Shown here in pieces: positions 1 through 5,299 of a stretch of 6,173 nt of DNA. The stretch is taken from positions 1-6,173 of the forward strand of contig SYEN01000545.1 in the NCBI GenBank assembly GCA_005800795.1. Direction: 5' to 3'. The notes under the pieces are model-generated. The model was not told where the DNA came from. It was given only the letters and a program-made list of their open reading frames with translations, and made no database searches. How positions within the stretch are numbered: position 1 is the first letter of the stretch; each line of letters starts with the position of its first letter. Source of the DNA: Burkholderiales bacterium. GTDB lineage: Bacteria; Pseudomonadota; Gammaproteobacteria; Burkholderiales; SG8-41. Both the position numbers and the translations under genes were made by a program.

Positions 1-325
1 CTTCAGCCCGCGCTTTTTATGGATGTGGCCCAACGCTCGCATCTCGGTAATGGGGGGCGAACAGGCCGCCGGCGTGCTGGCACAGATCAAACGCGACACG
101 CTCGAAAAATCCGGCGCCAGCTGGAGCATCGAGGACGAAGCCGCCTTTAAAGCGCCGATTCTCGAACAATACGCGCGCCAGTCGAGCGCCCGGTACGCCT
201 CTGCACGGCTGTGGGACGACGGCATCATCGCGCCCCAGGACACACGCCACATGTTGTCGCTGGGACTGGCCGCTGCAGCCTGCGCACCTATCGAGCCGAC
301 GCGCTTTGGCGTGTTTCGCATGTAA
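1..325 (+). CDS. liuB: Methylcrotonyl-CoA carboxylase carboxyltransferase (beta) subunit, C-terminal fragment
   Basis: Only the last 107 residues are in the window; the gene enters from the left edge, with its first full codon at base 2, and ends at TAA 323-325. The product would be the carboxyltransferase half of a biotin-dependent acyl-CoA carboxylase, moving CO2 from carboxybiotin to 3-methylcrotonyl-CoA to make 3-methylglutaconyl-CoA in leucine breakdown (cytosol). Visible signatures are FLWMWPNARISVMGGEQAA near the fragment start, then KAPILEQY, SARLWDDGII and the terminal PIEPTRFGVFRM. This tail is, from memory, near-diagnostic for LiuB/MCCB-type subunits. Downstream liuC and liuE support the methylcrotonyl assignment. 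The related geranyl-CoA carboxylase subunit (AtuC) has a similar end and cannot be wholly excluded from this fragment. The start and CoA-binding core are outside the window. Confidence 0.93.
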   Translation, partial: FSPRFLWMWPNARISVMGGEQAAGVLAQIKRDTLEKSGASWSIEDEAAFKAPILEQYARQSSARYASARLWDDGIIAPQDTRHMLSLGLAAAACAPIEPTRFGVFRM

Positions 326-342
326 GCGGTCGCGACGCCGGC

Positions 343-579
343 ATGCGCAACATGGGCCCGAAATCTTCGCAATGGCTGGCCGCCAACGGCATACACACAC
401 TGGACGACTTGCGCGAGGTGGGCGTGGTCACCGCGTATAATCTGTTGCGCGCGCACGTCCATAACGCCACGCTGAATCTGGTTTGGGCGATGCAGGGTGC
501 GCTGATGGATGTGCACTGGAGCGACATCCCGGAACCCGTCAAACAAGACCTCAGGCAAAGAATCAAACAATGCGCGTGA
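343..579 (+). CDS. Stand-alone TfoX C-terminal domain protein
   Basis: A 78-residue protein that matches the TfoX/Sxy C-terminal domain: MGPKSSQWLAANGIHTLDDL at residues 4-23, then a helical stretch ending in LNLVWAMQGALMDVHWSDIP (45-63). Pattern elements G-P-K-S, G-I-x-T-L-x-D-L and L-N-L-x-W-A-M-x-G-A are typical of this helix-hairpin-helix-like domain. The N-terminal TfoX domain, present in full competence regulators, is absent, so a regulatory role is only an inference. ATG 343 follows the liuB stop by 17 bases; ATG 352 is an alternative start that would still keep the whole domain, and neither has a convincing Shine-Dalgarno sequence. Translation may therefore be coupled to liuB. The 3' end overlaps the liuC start by 10 bases, so the gene appears to be part of the leucine-degradation transcript. 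No function in that pathway is known to me. Confidence 0.82.
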   Translation: MRNMGPKSSQWLAANGIHTLDDLREVGVVTAYNLLRAHVHNATLNLVWAMQGALMDVHWSDIPEPVKQDLRQRIKQCA

Positions 580-1421
580 AGAAGAAAGCCCCCGCCGGCG
601 TCCGCACTTGCGTGATAACCCGCGTCGACGCCGACGGCAATGCTTCGATCACGCTCAACCGGCCCGAGGTTCACAACGCCTTCGATGCGATCATGACGCG
701 CGAACTCACAGCCACGCTGAAAAAACTCGATGCCAACCCGAAGGTGCGCGCAGTGGTGCTGCTGGGCGCCGGGCCAAGCTTTTGCGCCGGCGCGGATATC
801 AAGCACATGAAAGCCAGCGCGAAGTTTACGCACCGGCAAAATTACAGGATCGCGCAGGAATCGGCGACCATGTTTCACACGCTCTACAGCCTTTCGAAGC
901 CGACGATTGCCTGCATCCATGGTGCGGTACGCGGCGGCGGCCTGGGTGTGGTGGCGGCGTGTGACATCGCCATCGCTGCGCGCACCGCGACGTTTCGTCT
1001 GTCCGAAGTCAAAATCGGTCTGATTCCGTCGATGATCAGCCCCTACGTGACCGCAGCGATAGGCCAGCGGCAGGCCAGGCGCTACTTCATCACCGGCGAA
1101 GAGTTCGACGCCAGCGAAGCATGGCGCATCGGCCTGGTGCATGACATTGTTGAAGAAGCGGAACTGAATGGCGCGATCAGCGGCATGCTCGCGCAACTGT
1201 ATTCCAGCGGGCCGCGTGCAATACGCGCAGCGAAACAGCTGATAGATCTCAACGCCCCTTCCGCCATCGATCAGCGCCTGCGTGATGAAACCGCCAGGCG
1301 CATCGCGGAAATACGGGCAACGGACGAGGGCCAGGAAGGCTTGAGCGCGTTTTTGGAAAAGCGCAAACCCAACTGGGTCGAGCCGAAAAAGCCCGTGAAA
1401 ACACAATCCCGGAAATCTTGA
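570..1421 (+). CDS. liuC: Enoyl-CoA hydratase/isomerase family protein, probable methylglutaconyl-CoA hydratase
   Basis: A 283-residue crotonase-fold protein, predicted to hydrate 3-methylglutaconyl-CoA to 3-hydroxy-3-methylglutaryl-CoA. The family signature is clear: ITLNRPEVHNAFD (27-39), the first oxyanion-hole loop CAGADIK (72-78), the second GAVRGGGLG (118-126) and CDIAIA (131-136). One catalytic glutamate is kept in LSEVKIGLIP (E146). The position of the other crotonase glutamate (E144 of rat mitochondrial hydratase) is Gly126. From memory, LiuC-type hydratases share both this change and the following MISPYVTAAIGQRQARRY segment, so it supports LiuC over a generic fatty-acid hydratase. 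ATG 570 is preferred because a weak AGGCAAAG lies 9 bases upstream. GTG 576 is an alternative that would give a 4-base GTGA overlap with the upstream stop. The C-terminal tail is lysine/arginine-rich (EPKKPVKTQSRKS). liuE follows 23 bases later. Confidence 0.9.
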   Translation: MRVKKKAPAGVRTCVITRVDADGNASITLNRPEVHNAFDAIMTRELTATLKKLDANPKVRAVVLLGAGPSFCAGADIKHMKASAKFTHRQNYRIAQESATMFHTLYSLSKPTIACIHGAVRGGGLGVVAACDIAIAARTATFRLSEVKIGLIPSMISPYVTAAIGQRQARRYFITGEEFDASEAWRIGLVHDIVEEAELNGAISGMLAQLYSSGPRAIRAAKQLIDLNAPSAIDQRLRDETARRIAEIRATDEGQEGLSAFLEKRKPNWVEPKKPVKTQSRKS

Positions 1422-1432
1422 CCGTTGATTGA

Positions 1433-1439
1433 TAAGGAA
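1433..1439 (+). promoter_or_regulatory. Ribosome binding site of the HMG-CoA lyase gene
   Basis: AAGGAAG ends 5 bases before ATG 1445. It is the clearest Shine-Dalgarno on the + strand of the window and fixes the lyase start. Confidence 0.7.
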
Positions 1440-1444
1440 GCCTC

Positions 1445-2353
1445 ATGTCTCTCCCCAGAAAAGTCACCCTTGTCGACGTAGGCCCGCGCGACGGCCTCCA
1501 AAATGAAGCCCAGCCGGTGTCCACCGCCGTCAAAATTGAACTCATACACCGCTTGCAGGAGGCCGGCCTGCCGTCGGTGCAGGCCACTGCGTTTGTGTCC
1601 CCCAAGTGGGTGCCACAGATGGCGGATAACGCCGAGGTGATGGCCGGCATCACGCGCAAGCCGGGTGTGGCGTACCCGGTGCTGGTGCCCAACCGCAAGG
1701 GGCTGGATGCGGCAATGGCCGCTGGCGCCAAAGAGATCGTGGTGTTCGGCGCGGCAACCGAGGCGTTCTCGAAAAAGAACACCAACTGCACGATTGCCGA
1801 AGGCGTGGCGCGCTTTTCCGAGGTGTGTGATGAAGCTCTGAAGAACGGGATCAAGGTGCGCGGCGATATTTCGGTGTGTCTGGGTTGCCCGTACGAAGGC
1901 GAAGTCAGCGCGGACGCCGTCGCGCACGTGGCGCGCGAGATGGCACAGATCGGCTGCGGGCAAATCACCATCTGCGACACCATCGGCACCGGCACCGCAG
2001 GCAAAACGCGCGCGGCCATCGAAGCGGTGGCCAAACACATTGCCATCGAGCGGCTCGCGATCCACATGCATGATACCTACGGTCAGGCCATCGCCAATAT
2101 TTACGCCGCGTTGGAATGCGGCATCACCATTTTCGACAGTTCTGTGGCAGGGCTCGGCGGCTGCCCCTATGCCAAAGGTGCAACCGGCAACGTAGCGACT
2201 GAGGACGTGCTGTATTTGCTCGATGGCCTGGGCATTGAAACCGGCGTGGACATGAAAAAGCTGATCGCCGCCGGTGAGTTTATTTGCGGCGTGCTGGGGC
2301 GGCCCACCTCGTCGCGCGCAGCCAAGGCGCTGGCTGCGAAAATGGCGGCGTGA
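1445..2353 (+). CDS. liuE: Hydroxymethylglutaryl-CoA lyase
   Basis: A 302-residue TIM-barrel enzyme of the HMGL-like/DRE-TIM metallolyase family. It splits 3-hydroxy-3-methylglutaryl-CoA into acetyl-CoA and acetoacetate, the last step of leucine degradation. Visible residues: VGPRDGLQNE (12-21) with R15 and D16 matching catalytic Arg41 and metal ligand Asp42 of the human enzyme; GAATEAFSKKN (102-112); the CLGCPYEG loop (145-152); metal ligands in HMHD (H207, H209); and the flexible lid SVAGLGGCPYAKGATGN, with catalytic Cys240 (human Cys266) and N249 (human Asn275). The length is that of bacterial HMG-CoA lyases, and every key residue I checked is present. The start has a good AAGGAAG site. 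The gene follows the liuC-like hydratase that makes its substrate and is probably cotranscribed with it. This is among the most secure calls in the window. Confidence 0.97.
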   Translation: MSLPRKVTLVDVGPRDGLQNEAQPVSTAVKIELIHRLQEAGLPSVQATAFVSPKWVPQMADNAEVMAGITRKPGVAYPVLVPNRKGLDAAMAAGAKEIVVFGAATEAFSKKNTNCTIAEGVARFSEVCDEALKNGIKVRGDISVCLGCPYEGEVSADAVAHVAREMAQIGCGQITICDTIGTGTAGKTRAAIEAVAKHIAIERLAIHMHDTYGQAIANIYAALECGITIFDSSVAGLGGCPYAKGATGNVATEDVLYLLDGLGIETGVDMKKLIAAGEFICGVLGRPTSSRAAKALAAKMAA

Positions 2354-2371
2354 TTTTCCCGTTGCCCGCAC

Positions 2372-2581
2372 GTGAGCTATGCCCTCGAAGACCCGAACAA
2401 TGATTATGAGTCACCTTGCGTGCGCATCTGCGTGATCAATCAACGCAGCGGCTACTGCGAAGGGTGCGGACGCACGCTGCGCGAGATTTCCTACTGGACG
2501 CGCTACAGCGCCGGAGAACGCCACCGCATTTTGCAGGCCTTGCCCGCCCGCAAAGGCACGAGTGGTCAAAATGATTTATAA
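2372..2581 (+). CDS. DUF1289 small cysteine-rich protein
   Basis: A 69-residue protein with the DUF1289 pattern: SPCVRIC followed by SGYCEGCGRTLREISYW, then an ERHRILQALPAR helix. Four cysteines (C16, C20, C29, C32; spacing C-x3-C-x8-C-x2-C) are arranged as in a small metal-binding site, probably zinc or an iron-sulfur cluster. The ligand is an inference; the family has no function I can state. The start is GTG 2372: the frame has a stop (the lyase TGA) 18 bases upstream and no in-frame ATG before the conserved core. No good Shine-Dalgarno precedes it, so translation may depend on coupling to the lyase gene 18 bases upstream. It lies between liuE and the DUF2889 gene in the same direction; a link to leucine metabolism is not shown by the sequence. 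Confidence 0.85.
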   Translation: MSYALEDPNNDYESPCVRICVINQRSGYCEGCGRTLREISYWTRYSAGERHRILQALPARKGTSGQNDL

Positions 2582-2616
2582 AGTGGGTCTATACGGTATG
2601 TCCCCCCTTCTCCCAA

Positions 2617-2646
2617 TCCCTCACACCCGTGCGCCGGGGCGAGGGA
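2617..2646. repeat. Imperfect hairpin (possible dispersed-repeat relic) between the DUF1289 and DUF2889 genes
   Basis: TCCCTC (2617-2622) pairs with GAGGGA (2641-2646), and inside it CCCG (2626-2629) pairs with CGGG (2635-2638) around a 5-base loop. A C-rich tract (TCCCCCCTTCTCCC, 2601-2614) lies just before. A run of five T (2652-2656) follows only after a 5-base spacer, which makes it a poor intrinsic terminator on the + strand. It is only 25 bases from the next ATG. The CTCCC/GAGGG style resembles degenerate intergenic repeats common in proteobacteria, but that is an impression, not a match. Confidence 0.45.
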
Positions 2647-2671
2647 ACTTCTTTTTGCCAAGCGACTGATC

Positions 2672-3247
2672 ATGCCTTTAACCACACCCCAACCCCGCAC
2701 CGCCATCCACAAACGCGCCATCGAATGCCAGGGCTATGAACGCACCGACGGTTTATGGGACATCGAAGCGCACCTGGTCGACAGCAAATTCCACGCACAC
2801 AAGCGCCGCGACAATGAAACCCTGCGGCAGCCCGGCCAGCCCGTGCATAACATGTGGATACGGCTCACCATTGATCTGGACATGTTGATACATGAAGCCG
2901 AAGCCATCACCGACGACGGCCCGCATCCCACTTGCGGTGATATCGCGGTGAATTTCAAGCGGCTCGAGGGCGTCACCATCGGCCCCGGGTGGCGGCGTGA
3001 AATTCGCCTGCGACTGGGCGGCATTCACGGCTGCACGCATCTGGTCGAACTGCTCGGGCCGCTGGGCACCACCGCGTTTCAGGCGACCGGCCGCGCGCGT
3101 GAAGCGCGCAACGCGGGCCAGCCCATCACGCGCAAGCCGTATCAGATTAACTCGTGCCACATCTACGACGAAGCCGGGCCCGAGGTAAAACGGCGCTGGC
3201 CACAGTACGTCATCACTACCAATACCCCAAGCGCGAATAATACGTAA
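2672..3247 (+). CDS. DUF2889 domain protein
   Basis: A 191-residue protein that spans almost the whole DUF2889 family. The hallmarks visible are GYERTDGLWDIEAHLVDSK (21-39), HNMWIRLTIDLDMLI (59-73), HPTCGDIAVNFKRLEG (85-100) and GGIHGCTHLVELLGPLGTTAFQ (116-137). Conserved C88, C121 and H123 look structural or metal-binding, but no activity can be assigned. There is no signal peptide or membrane segment, so it should be cytosolic. ATG 2672 places the conserved N-terminal block at the usual position; the upstream sequence has no clear Shine-Dalgarno. The C-terminus after RRWPQY (174-179) is probably not conserved. Its last three codons and the TAA fall inside copy A of the 36-bp repeat described here. 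The stop abuts the convergent MFS stop with no base between. Confidence 0.86.
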   Translation: MPLTTPQPRTAIHKRAIECQGYERTDGLWDIEAHLVDSKFHAHKRRDNETLRQPGQPVHNMWIRLTIDLDMLIHEAEAITDDGPHPTCGDIAVNFKRLEGVTIGPGWRREIRLRLGGIHGCTHLVELLGPLGTTAFQATGRAREARNAGQPITRKPYQINSCHIYDEAGPEVKRRWPQYVITTNTPSANNT

Positions 3248-3271
3248 CTAATTGTTTTTATTGATATTTTT
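3236..3271. repeat. 36-bp AT-rich direct repeat, copy A
   Basis: This copy matches 5262-5297 at 32 of 36 bases in the same orientation, including the 14-base core TTGTTTTTATTGAT and the first 8 bases AATAATAC. It covers the last three codons and stop of the DUF2889 gene, and the stop plus the last seven codons (KNINKNN) of the MFS gene. It is strongly AT-rich against GC-rich surroundings. Read on the - strand in the frame matching copy B it encodes KISIKTISYVLF, against KKSIKTNTYVLF in the SGNH lipoprotein (9 of 12 residues identical). Confidence 0.75.
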
Positions 3272-4489
3272 ATGTAGCGCGCGGGCCATCGGTGCGAACA
3301 CGCCGAAGATGCCAATGCTAATGTAAGCCAACCCCCACGCCAGTGCGTTGCGATTGCCGCCGGCGATATCCAGCACCGCGCCAAACACGAGCGGTGCCAC
3401 CAGCGCGGCGCTAAAACCCACGACCGAAGACACCGCCATCATCGCGCCGCGTTGATCGGAGTGCGCCGAGCCGATGGCGCCCGCCGTCAACGCGGCAGAG
3501 TCGCCCAGCATCAATCCGTAGTGCACGCACATGAGGACGAACACCGCCGCCGACGGCAGCCCGGCAGTAAACCCCAGCACACAAGTGACCACGCCCGAGG
3601 CGGTCATGAAAGTAAAAATAATGCGCTCGCGGCCAAAGCGCAGCGCGAGTTCGTTGCCGGTGACGCTCATCAGCGGGCCGCACAGATTAATCAGTGCGGC
3701 GAGCGTTGCCGCGCTCAAAGCCACCACGGCAGTGCCCGCGGGTTGCAGCGTCGCTGTAAAGGTGAGAAAAGCGACCATCCACGCGCGCTGCGCAAACAGT
3801 TCGTAGCTGTGTAGCGCGTAACCAAGAATGTAATAACGCGTGGCACGATTGGCCAGCACCGGGCGGAAATCCAGCAGCGCTGTGGCGGCTTTTTGCGCAC
3901 GTGTGTGTCCGCGCGGCATCAATAAGTTCACCAGAACCGCGGCGATCACGGGCCCGATGGCGCCGAACACAAACGCGGCCTGCCAGCCATGGCGCGCAGC
4001 GAGTGCGCCCGATGCAAAAATCGACAGGCTCGACCCCACGCCGAAACACGCTGCGTAGAACGCCGTGGCCCGCGCCTGCGCACTGCCTTGCAGCGGGTCG
4101 GTCAGCGTTTTCAGGCCCGGCATGTAAGTGCCGCCCAAACCAGCGCCGATCACGAACTGAAACAGCAGTGCCGTCCAAAAGCCTTGCGCAAACAGCGCGA
4201 AGCCCGCCGCGCCCAACGCGGACAAACAGCACGCGCCCAGATAGATGCGCCGCGAATCGATGCGGTCGGTCAGTGCACTCAACACCGGCACCGCCGTCAT
4301 GTAACCGGCAAAGGCAATGCCGCCGATCAAGCCCGCTTCGGTATTGGAAAGCTGCCACGATTTTTGAAACAACGGTAGCAACGTGACAAAGGCGGCAAAA
4401 GCCGCCATGCTGAAAGACTCGGCCACGCACATGATCAACGTCATGGCAATGGCGGAGCGGGGCTTGCTCACACTAAGCGTGCCGGACAA
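3248..4489 (-). CDS. Major facilitator superfamily transporter
   Basis: A 413-residue inner-membrane carrier with about 12 hydrophobic segments, divided into two six-helix halves by a polar loop near residues 193-217. The MFS loop 2-3 motif is present as LSALTDRIDSRRIYLG (70-85). TYMPGLKTLTD (121-131) after TM4 and DQRGAMMAV (345-353) near TM10 are other recognisable MFS features. Its substrate cannot be told from sequence. The longest frame begins with TTG 4489-4487 (SGTLSVSKPR follows). GTG at residue 7 and ATG at residue 16 are alternatives, and none has a good Shine-Dalgarno, so the N-terminus is uncertain by up to 15 residues; TM1 is kept in any case. The last seven residues, KNINKNN, lie in copy A of the repeat and are unlike the rest in composition. 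It is 189 bases downstream of the SGNH gene on the same strand, so cotranscription is possible. Confidence 0.9.
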   Translation of the reverse strand: MSGTLSVSKPRSAIAMTLIMCVAESFSMAAFAAFVTLLPLFQKSWQLSNTEAGLIGGIAFAGYMTAVPVLSALTDRIDSRRIYLGACCLSALGAAGFALFAQGFWTALLFQFVIGAGLGGTYMPGLKTLTDPLQGSAQARATAFYAACFGVGSSLSIFASGALAARHGWQAAFVFGAIGPVIAAVLVNLLMPRGHTRAQKAATALLDFRPVLANRATRYYILGYALHSYELFAQRAWMVAFLTFTATLQPAGTAVVALSAATLAALINLCGPLMSVTGNELALRFGRERIIFTFMTASGVVTCVLGFTAGLPSAAVFVLMCVHYGLMLGDSAALTAGAIGSAHSDQRGAMMAVSSVVGFSAALVAPLVFGAVLDIAGGNRNALAWGLAYISIGIFGVFAPMARALHKNINKNN

Positions 4490-4678
4490 AAGAACTCAAC
4501 GGGCCCGCAAATCAGGCTGCGACTTCGGCCAATCAGCGGCCCAAGCTCAGTGCGAACAGCTACTTTTTCCCATTCGCCCCGGGTGATTGGACTGCGCCCG
4601 GGACAAACAGCGCGCATCGAAGCCGAAGCCTGTCCTGCGCACTGCCGAAGGAAGGGCACGCTCATTCTGTGGGGCGCA
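4490..4678. other. Non-coding gap between the SGNH and MFS genes
   Basis: This gap of 189 bases is the longest stretch without a gene. Both neighbours read on the - strand, so it could carry the MFS promoter, but I see no convincing -35/-10 pair. Two small palindromic structures occur: CCCGGG at 4578-4583 and 4597-4602, and GGCC at 4527-4530 and 4538-4541. Neither is followed by a T-run on either strand. A 73-codon - strand frame (4468-4689) runs open through the gap, out of frame with both neighbours, and shows no recognisable domain. Confidence 0.5.
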
Positions 4679-5299
4679 CTAAACCGCACCCGCCTTCTTC
4701 AGCAGCGCCGCCAGCGCCTCCGCCATGCGCCGGTAGCCCTTGGCGTTCGGGTGTATCGGATCGGATTTCTGATCGAGCTTGTACAGCACGTCGGCGACGA
4801 TTTTGCCTTCGTAGGGAATGCCAAACTCTTTGGCGATCTCCTCGTAAAAAGGCGGCGCGCTGGTAACCAGCGCAGGCTTGGGTACGCCCATCAGCACCAC
4901 GGCAATGCCTTGCGCCTTGATGGTTTGGATAATCGTGCGCAAGTTGGATCGGGTCTGCGCTTCGTTTAATTTGCGCAACATGTCGTTGCCGCCGAGACAC
5001 ACGATCATGAGCTTCGGTTTATGTTCGTCGATCACCGATTGCAGGCGCGCCAAGCCGCCTTCAGTGACTTCGCCCGGCACCCCTGCACGCACCACGGCGC
5101 GCCCGATGAGTTGGCCCAGCACGATGGGGTAACTCTCCGCTTCGCTTGCGCCAGTACCAAAAGTGAGGCTGTCACCGAACGCGACGACGATATCGGAGGG
5201 CGCGAGTTTGCCCATCTTGGGGACGCTGCCGCCGCAGCCGGCGAAGAACGCCACCCACAGAAATAATACATAAGTATTTGTTTTTATTGATTTTTTCAT
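4679..5299 (-). CDS. SGNH/GDSL hydrolase lipoprotein (TesA/arylesterase type)
   Basis: A 206-residue predicted esterase or lysophospholipase-like hydrolase. Block I is VAFGDSLTFGTG (39-50) with nucleophile S44. Block II is AGVPGEVT (72-79). Block III is GGND (103-106) with oxyanion-hole N105. Block V is DPIHPNAKGY (180-189) with catalytic D180 and H183. All four SGNH blocks are intact, so it should be active; the natural substrate is unknown. The N-terminus MKKSIKTNTYVLFLWVAFFA followed by G-C is a lipoprotein signal peptide with lipobox FAGC (C22). Gly at +2 suggests outer-membrane sorting. The ATG overlaps the stop of the upstream FAD oxidoreductase gene as ATGA, so the two are probably translationally coupled. 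The first 13 codons lie in copy B of the 36-bp repeat and are much more AT-rich than the rest of the gene. Confidence 0.92.
   Translation of the reverse strand: MKKSIKTNTYVLFLWVAFFAGCGGSVPKMGKLAPSDIVVAFGDSLTFGTGASEAESYPIVLGQLIGRAVVRAGVPGEVTEGGLARLQSVIDEHKPKLMIVCLGGNDMLRKLNEAQTRSNLRTIIQTIKAQGIAVVLMGVPKPALVTSAPPFYEEIAKEFGIPYEGKIVADVLYKLDQKSDPIHPNAKGYRRMAEALAALLKKAGAV
5262..5297. repeat. 36-bp AT-rich direct repeat, copy B
   Basis: Partner of copy A at 3236-3271, with mismatches only at repeat positions 9, 13, 16 and 31. This copy encodes residues 1-13 of the SGNH lipoprotein (the n-region and start of the hydrophobic part of its signal peptide) and touches the ATGA junction with the FAD oxidoreductase gene. 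The copies start 2026 bases apart in direct orientation and bracket the SGNH and MFS genes. Confidence 0.75.

Noticed and set aside
288..1406. Long - strand open frame (372 codons) antisense to the TfoX-like gene and liuC
   Set aside because: It has no recognisable domain, is rich in Arg, His, Cys and Gly, and lies opposite two clear family members. It is a GC-bias shadow of the real + strand genes.
1271..2371. Long - strand open frame (366 codons) antisense to HMG-CoA lyase
   Set aside because: The opposite strand encodes a complete lyase with all catalytic residues; the antisense product has no domain and biased composition.
2617..2656. Hairpin plus T-run as an intrinsic terminator after the DUF1289 gene
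   Set aside because: The T-run is separated from the stem by AACTTC, the stem is interrupted, and it lies very close to the next start. It is reported only as a hairpin.
3163..3384. 73-codon - strand frame containing KISIKTISYVLF as a possible small lipoprotein gene
   Set aside because: It has no start near the signal-like segment, is antisense to DUF2889, and overlaps the MFS gene out of frame. Its lipobox-like MTYC is poor. I keep the repeat as the observation, not a gene.
4578..4602. CCCGGG inverted repeat as a terminator of the SGNH gene or an operator
   Set aside because: The stem is only 6 bp with a 13-base loop and no T-run on either side. Such GC palindromes arise easily in GC-rich DNA.
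4550..4969. 139-codon + strand frame crossing the gap and the SGNH gene
   Set aside because: It is mostly antisense to the intact SGNH hydrolase and shows no family motif.
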